Below the pieces are notes generated by a model, which was not told the origin of the DNA, ran no database searches, and was given only the letters and a program-made list of their open reading frames with translations. The position numbers were made by a program, and so were the translations under genes. A stretch of 64,000 bases of DNA from Acidimicrobiia bacterium. Lineage in GTDB: Bacteria > Actinomycetota > Acidimicrobiia > Acidimicrobiales > Bin134. Positions 62,475-64,000 of this stretch are shown in pieces. Positions within the stretch are counted from its first letter, which is position 1; every line of letters starts with the position of its first letter. The stretch lies in contig JAJDYE010000012.1 of the NCBI GenBank assembly GCA_022822905.1, positions 1-64,000 of the forward strand, read 5' to 3'.

Positions 62475-64000
62475 CGGGGAAGATCCTGGGCCAGGAATTC
62501 AGCGAGAACAAGGGTCCGCTCAATGAGGCTGATCCGCTCGATGCTCTCTCCTGGCATTCCCCAACCAAGGGCCTCGGGGCCGACACCGCACAGGCAAGGG
62601 GTGGAGGGGCCGACCAAGCCGGCGAGCGAGGCGATGCTGGAGGTTGTGGGCTGGAGGCTTATCCCATGGTGAACGGCAACCTGATTGAGCTGGTCGAACA
62701 TGGCCACATTCTCGGCGGTCTCGGCCATAGGCGGGCGATCCCAATCCATCGTCAACTCCCAGCGGTTCTTCCCGCGTCCCAGGATTGCTCGGATCTCCTT
62801 TTCGATCTCTTGCGCCCGCTCTTGTTGGCGGTAAGTGATGGAGATGCTCGTCTTCACCTGATGAGGCAAGTGAAGACTGTACCCCTGGGTAGATAGATCG
62901 AGAATCGAAACCGACACCGCTCTGCTGCGGGAGGTGAGTTGGGCGATATTCTCGAGCTTCGCGATGGTCCACCGGGTGGTGGACTGCTTGGGAGTGGTCT
63001 GGGTGGGCCTGATGGGCTTGCCGGTGACCGCCAGCGTGTACTGGCGGTTTCCCCGTCGGCGAACCACGATGCTGTTCGGCTCAATGGACGGGGCCAGCAC
63101 AATGACCCGTTCGGCGCGGGCGGCAGCCGCCTGGATCAGCTCGGCGCTCTGCTGGCACCCCAGCACTTCGTCGGTGCACAGCGCGACTCCCAGCGGCAGT
63201 CGTCTCAGCCGACGAATGCTGCGCAGGCTGCGCAGGGCGTACTCCAGGCATACCAGGCCGGCGCGTTGGCCGATGGCCTCTCCGTACAACCGTTCGGGGT
63301 CCCGGCGGAAGGGCTGAGCAGGCGAAAGGGGGCTTCGGGGCGTATCAAGGCTGGCCAGAAACAGCGTGCCCCCATCGAGGCCCTCCTTTGTTTGCCAAGT
63401 AGCCGCATGGGGTTTGCTCGTCAGCTCGGACACAGGCTTCATGGCCAGTTCTTCGAACAAGTCATCGGCCCGAGTCAGCGCCCGCCGAAGACCAACGGGG
63501 TCGTCGTAGGGACTGGAGAGCGCCACCCAGTCCTTGATGCGCCGTTCAATGCGGTCGCGTCGCTGCGTTATGTATGCCACGGCGTGCTGGCGGGGATCGG
63601 CTTTTTCGCCATCGATCACCGGCGGATTGGGAGTGCCGAAATACCGGGCCTGGGCTACTTCCACCAGTTGATTCACGAACTTCTCAAAATCGAGCCCAAC
63701 ATAGGCCGCCCCCACGAGGTATGAGCCGTGTTCGCCGAGACTGGGCAGGCTGTTCACCTCCAGCACATAGAGGTTGTCCTGGTCGTCGAGCCGAAGGTCG
63801 ACGCGGGCGCAGTCGTAGAGGCCGAGGGCGCGGAAGGATCGCACGGCGATGTCTTTGGCCGTGTCAGTGAGGCCGTCGCTGATCGGGGCCGGACAGATAG
63901 GTTCTATGCTGCGCCCGCTGCGGCCCGTCTTGTCCTCATAGGTATAGATCTGGGGACCATCGGCGCCGAACGACAACTCAACCGGCGGAAACGCCTCGGG
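62471..64000 (-). CDS. ATP-grasp ligase (Ddl-like C-terminal part) fused to degenerate M20-type domain, 5'-truncated
   Basis: The frame is open to the right edge, so the N terminus is missing; 509 residues are visible. Residues about 1-118 are the C-terminal ATP-grasp domain of a D-Ala-D-Ala-ligase type, with ARVDLRLDDQDNLYVLEVNSLP (Mg ligands Asp, Glu, Asn). Residues about 205-505 resemble the peptidase M20 fold, but its ligands look lost: LASLDTP for HxD, EAIGQRAG for GxGxxDxK, CTDEVLG for TDEEIG, GKPIRPTQ for the lid His. The ligase would join an amino acid or peptide by ATP; the second domain may bind peptide without cutting it. Overlaps GGT by ATGA. Confidence 0.75.
   Translation of the reverse strand, partial: PEAFPPVELSFGADGPQIYTYEDKTGRSGRSIEPICPAPISDGLTDTAKDIAVRSFRALGLYDCARVDLRLDDQDNLYVLEVNSLPSLGEHGSYLVGAAYVGLDFEKFVNQLVEVAQARYFGTPNPPVIDGEKADPRQHAVAYITQRRDRIERRIKDWVALSSPYDDPVGLRRALTRADDLFEELAMKPVSELTSKPHAATWQTKEGLDGGTLFLASLDTPRSPLSPAQPFRRDPERLYGEAIGQRAGLVCLEYALRSLRSIRRLRRLPLGVALCTDEVLGCQQSAELIQAAAARAERVIVLAPSIEPNSIVVRRRGNRQYTLAVTGKPIRPTQTTPKQSTTRWTIAKLENIAQLTSRSRAVSVSILDLSTQGYSLHLPHQVKTSISITYRQQERAQEIEKEIRAILGRGKNRWELTMDWDRPPMAETAENVAMFDQLNQVAVHHGISLQPTTSSIASLAGLVGPSTPCLCGVGPEALGWGMPGESIERISLIERTLVLAEFLAQDLPR

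Noticed and set aside
1..64000. CRISPR arrays, tRNA and rRNA genes
   Set aside because: No regularly spaced repeats of 25-40 bases, no CCA-ending cloverleaf and no rRNA-like segment were seen by eye; the repeats found are isolated or inside lipoprotein linkers.

Overview
The window is high-GC bacterial chromosome with dense, tightly overlapping genes, frequent GTG starts, many cytochromes P450, acyl-CoA dehydrogenases and class III amidohydrolase-type enzymes, an F420-type LLM oxidoreductase, and branched-chain-amino-acid-type (Liv) ABC transporters whose lipoproteins carry long Asp/Glu/Pro linkers. This points to an Actinomycetota genome. My best inference is a free-living, probably aquatic or marine member of Acidimicrobiia, but no rRNA or ribosomal protein gene is present to confirm it. 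No rRNA, tRNA, CRISPR array or intact insertion sequence was found, and no gene-free stretch exceeds 300 bases.

Layout. 1-1720: a dead IS3-type orfA fragment, two small hypothetical genes and a lower-GC ClpP/SppA-fold (SDH) protease gene. 1770-7007 (+): a Liv transporter with separate permeases and its lipoprotein. 7004-14310 (-): a second Liv system with LivH and LivM fused in one polypeptide, flanked by an enoyl-CoA hydratase and a terminal P450. 15284-17137 (-): an AbiEi/AbiEii-like type IV toxin-antitoxin pair with a near-perfect inverted repeat just upstream. 17176-22787 (-): CoA-transferase, P450, ferredoxin and a 982-residue double-propeller lipoprotein. 22860-26391: small membrane proteins, an acyl-CoA dehydrogenase and a P450.

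26411-38924 (-) is almost gapless: FGGY kinase, LLM oxidoreductase, two acyl-CoA ligases, a DtxR-type metal regulator, acyl-CoA dehydrogenase, enoyl-CoA hydratase, two adjacent M24 proteins (one lacking most metal ligands), an amidohydrolase, a 14-residue mini-ORF and an APH-type kinase. A divergent 2-hydroxyacid dehydrogenase plus class II aldolase (38998-40625) pairs with the FGGY kinase as a probable sugar-acid pathway. 41486-43047 is an Ltp2-like thiolase-fold protein coupled to a DUF35 partner. 43073-46131 holds an SDR, a P450 and an unrecognised gene; 46290 is pyrE.

46879-50651 (-) links a gamma-butyrobetaine-hydroxylase-like dioxygenase, a BKACE enzyme and a D-aminoacylase-like hydrolase, suggesting carnitine-type catabolism. 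50687-53233 has two convergent amidohydrolases; 53249-54748 an accessory AAA/DUF4143 ATPase under an AT-rich leader. 54857-59260 (-) is sulfotransferase, thioesterase, Rieske oxygenase and kinase. 60121-64000 (-) is the most unusual locus: an ATP-grasp ligase fused to an M20-fold domain that appears to have lost its metal ligands, then a gamma-glutamyltransferase without a signal peptide, then an N-formylglutamate-amidohydrolase-like protein, all joined by four-base start/stop overlaps.

Overall the genes describe uptake of organic acids or peptides, oxygenase attack, CoA activation, beta-oxidation and hydrolysis. Oxygenase genes sit beside small-molecule kinase genes twice. Several operon junctions carry short tandem duplications of the upstream gene's 3' end.
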